A stretch of 64,000 nt of DNA, from NCBI GenBank assembly GCA_963921425.1, contig OY992836.1:22299889-22363888 (forward strand), written 5' to 3'. Shown in pieces: positions 63,691-64,000 of this stretch. The notes below the pieces were generated by a model. The model was not told where the DNA came from, made no database searches, and saw only the letters and a list, made by a program, of their open reading frames with translations. Position numbers and translations under genes: made by a program. Position 1 is the first letter of the stretch, and each line of letters starts with the position of its first letter. The DNA comes from Dryas octopetala. Taxonomy: Eukaryota; Streptophyta; Magnoliopsida; Rosales; Rosaceae.

Positions 63691-63957
63691 TTGTGTATTG
63701 AATAGTCAGATTACAATTGACTTACTGTGCGCAGTGCCGTACTTTGTCTGGACCAGCTGAGGTGCAATTTGGGCTTCATCTTTGATTTGCTTTGTTGCTC
63801 GCTCTTTCTTTACCTTCTGCTGATCTCCTGTTATAATCAAAGAAATATGGCCCACCAATTCCTAGATATATAGAACCCAACTAAATGACATCAAATATTT
63901 GTGTATTGAAAAGTTAGATTACAATTGACTTGAGTGGTGTGCGGCTGTGCCGTACTT
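63691..63957. repeat. Spaced direct repeat near the right end
   Basis: About 55 bases starting tgtgtattgaa at 63693 and including agattacaattgactt and gtgccgtactttg recur at 63901-63957, about 209 bases further on. Confidence 0.7.
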
Positions 63958-64000
63958 TCAATTGCATGTATACTACTCATGCGTCTTTAATTATTATAAT

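Larger units (their letters stand above)
58477..64000. other. Right-end stretch without a gene
   Basis: Apart from the polygalacturonase promoter, 5.4 kb of AT-rich sequence holds AT microsatellites (61830-61857), many short gatcgatc and ctagctag palindromes, and a direct repeat near the end. No open frame here has a recognisable domain, and I see no RNA gene. Confidence 0.55.

Overview
The window is nuclear DNA of a flowering plant. It is AT-rich, its genes have GT-AG introns, and it carries copia LTR retrotransposons, Mutator-like elements, hairpin MITEs and long AT or CT microsatellites. The protein families present point to a woody eudicot. Rosaceae is a reasonable guess, because double-bond reductase clusters are known there, but the sequence does not prove it.

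The main content is a tandem array of NADPH-dependent alkenal double-bond reductase genes (2-alkenal reductase type, zinc-free MDR superfamily), all on the minus strand. In order of coordinate they are: A (1-1179, cut by the window edge), B (3318-5885), C (6804-10337), D (12076-13475), E (18926-20330), F (21791-23200), B' (31120-33687), C' (34606-38138) and H (50197-52979). I rebuilt exons for each from splice signals, and all eight complete genes give open frames of 345-362 residues. B and B' encode the same protein, as do C and C', because about 7.87 kb (2737-10615) is repeated almost base for base at 30547-38414. D and F are a second, older pair. Intron number varies: A, B, C, B', C' and H have four introns, E lacks intron 4, and D and F lack introns 3 and 4. 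Two exon relics (near 1893-2021 and 51518-51575) show further duplications that decayed.

Between F and B' lies a copia block (23530-28953) flanked by a 5-bp target duplication. It holds one full-length element with three in-frame stop codons and a second, internally deleted element that shares the middle LTR. A solo LTR sits in intron 4 of both C and C', so it predates their duplication. Hairpin MITEs, a possible Helitron end and reused promoter segments mark the recombination points.

To the right of the array are an intronless F-box gene (42023-43204), two Mutator-like elements nested one inside the other, each with a perfect 9-bp target duplication (44869-47017 outer, 45342-46430 inner), and a 106-bp satellite-like repeat (48079-48330). 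Further right are the divergent reductase H, a decayed receptor-kinase pseudogene (54105-55010) and a four-exon polygalacturonase gene (55792-58476). I see no gene from 58477 to 64000.

The reductases would act in the cytosol, reducing the alpha,beta double bond of reactive alkenals or phenylpropanoid enones. The F-box and polygalacturonase genes are unrelated neighbours.
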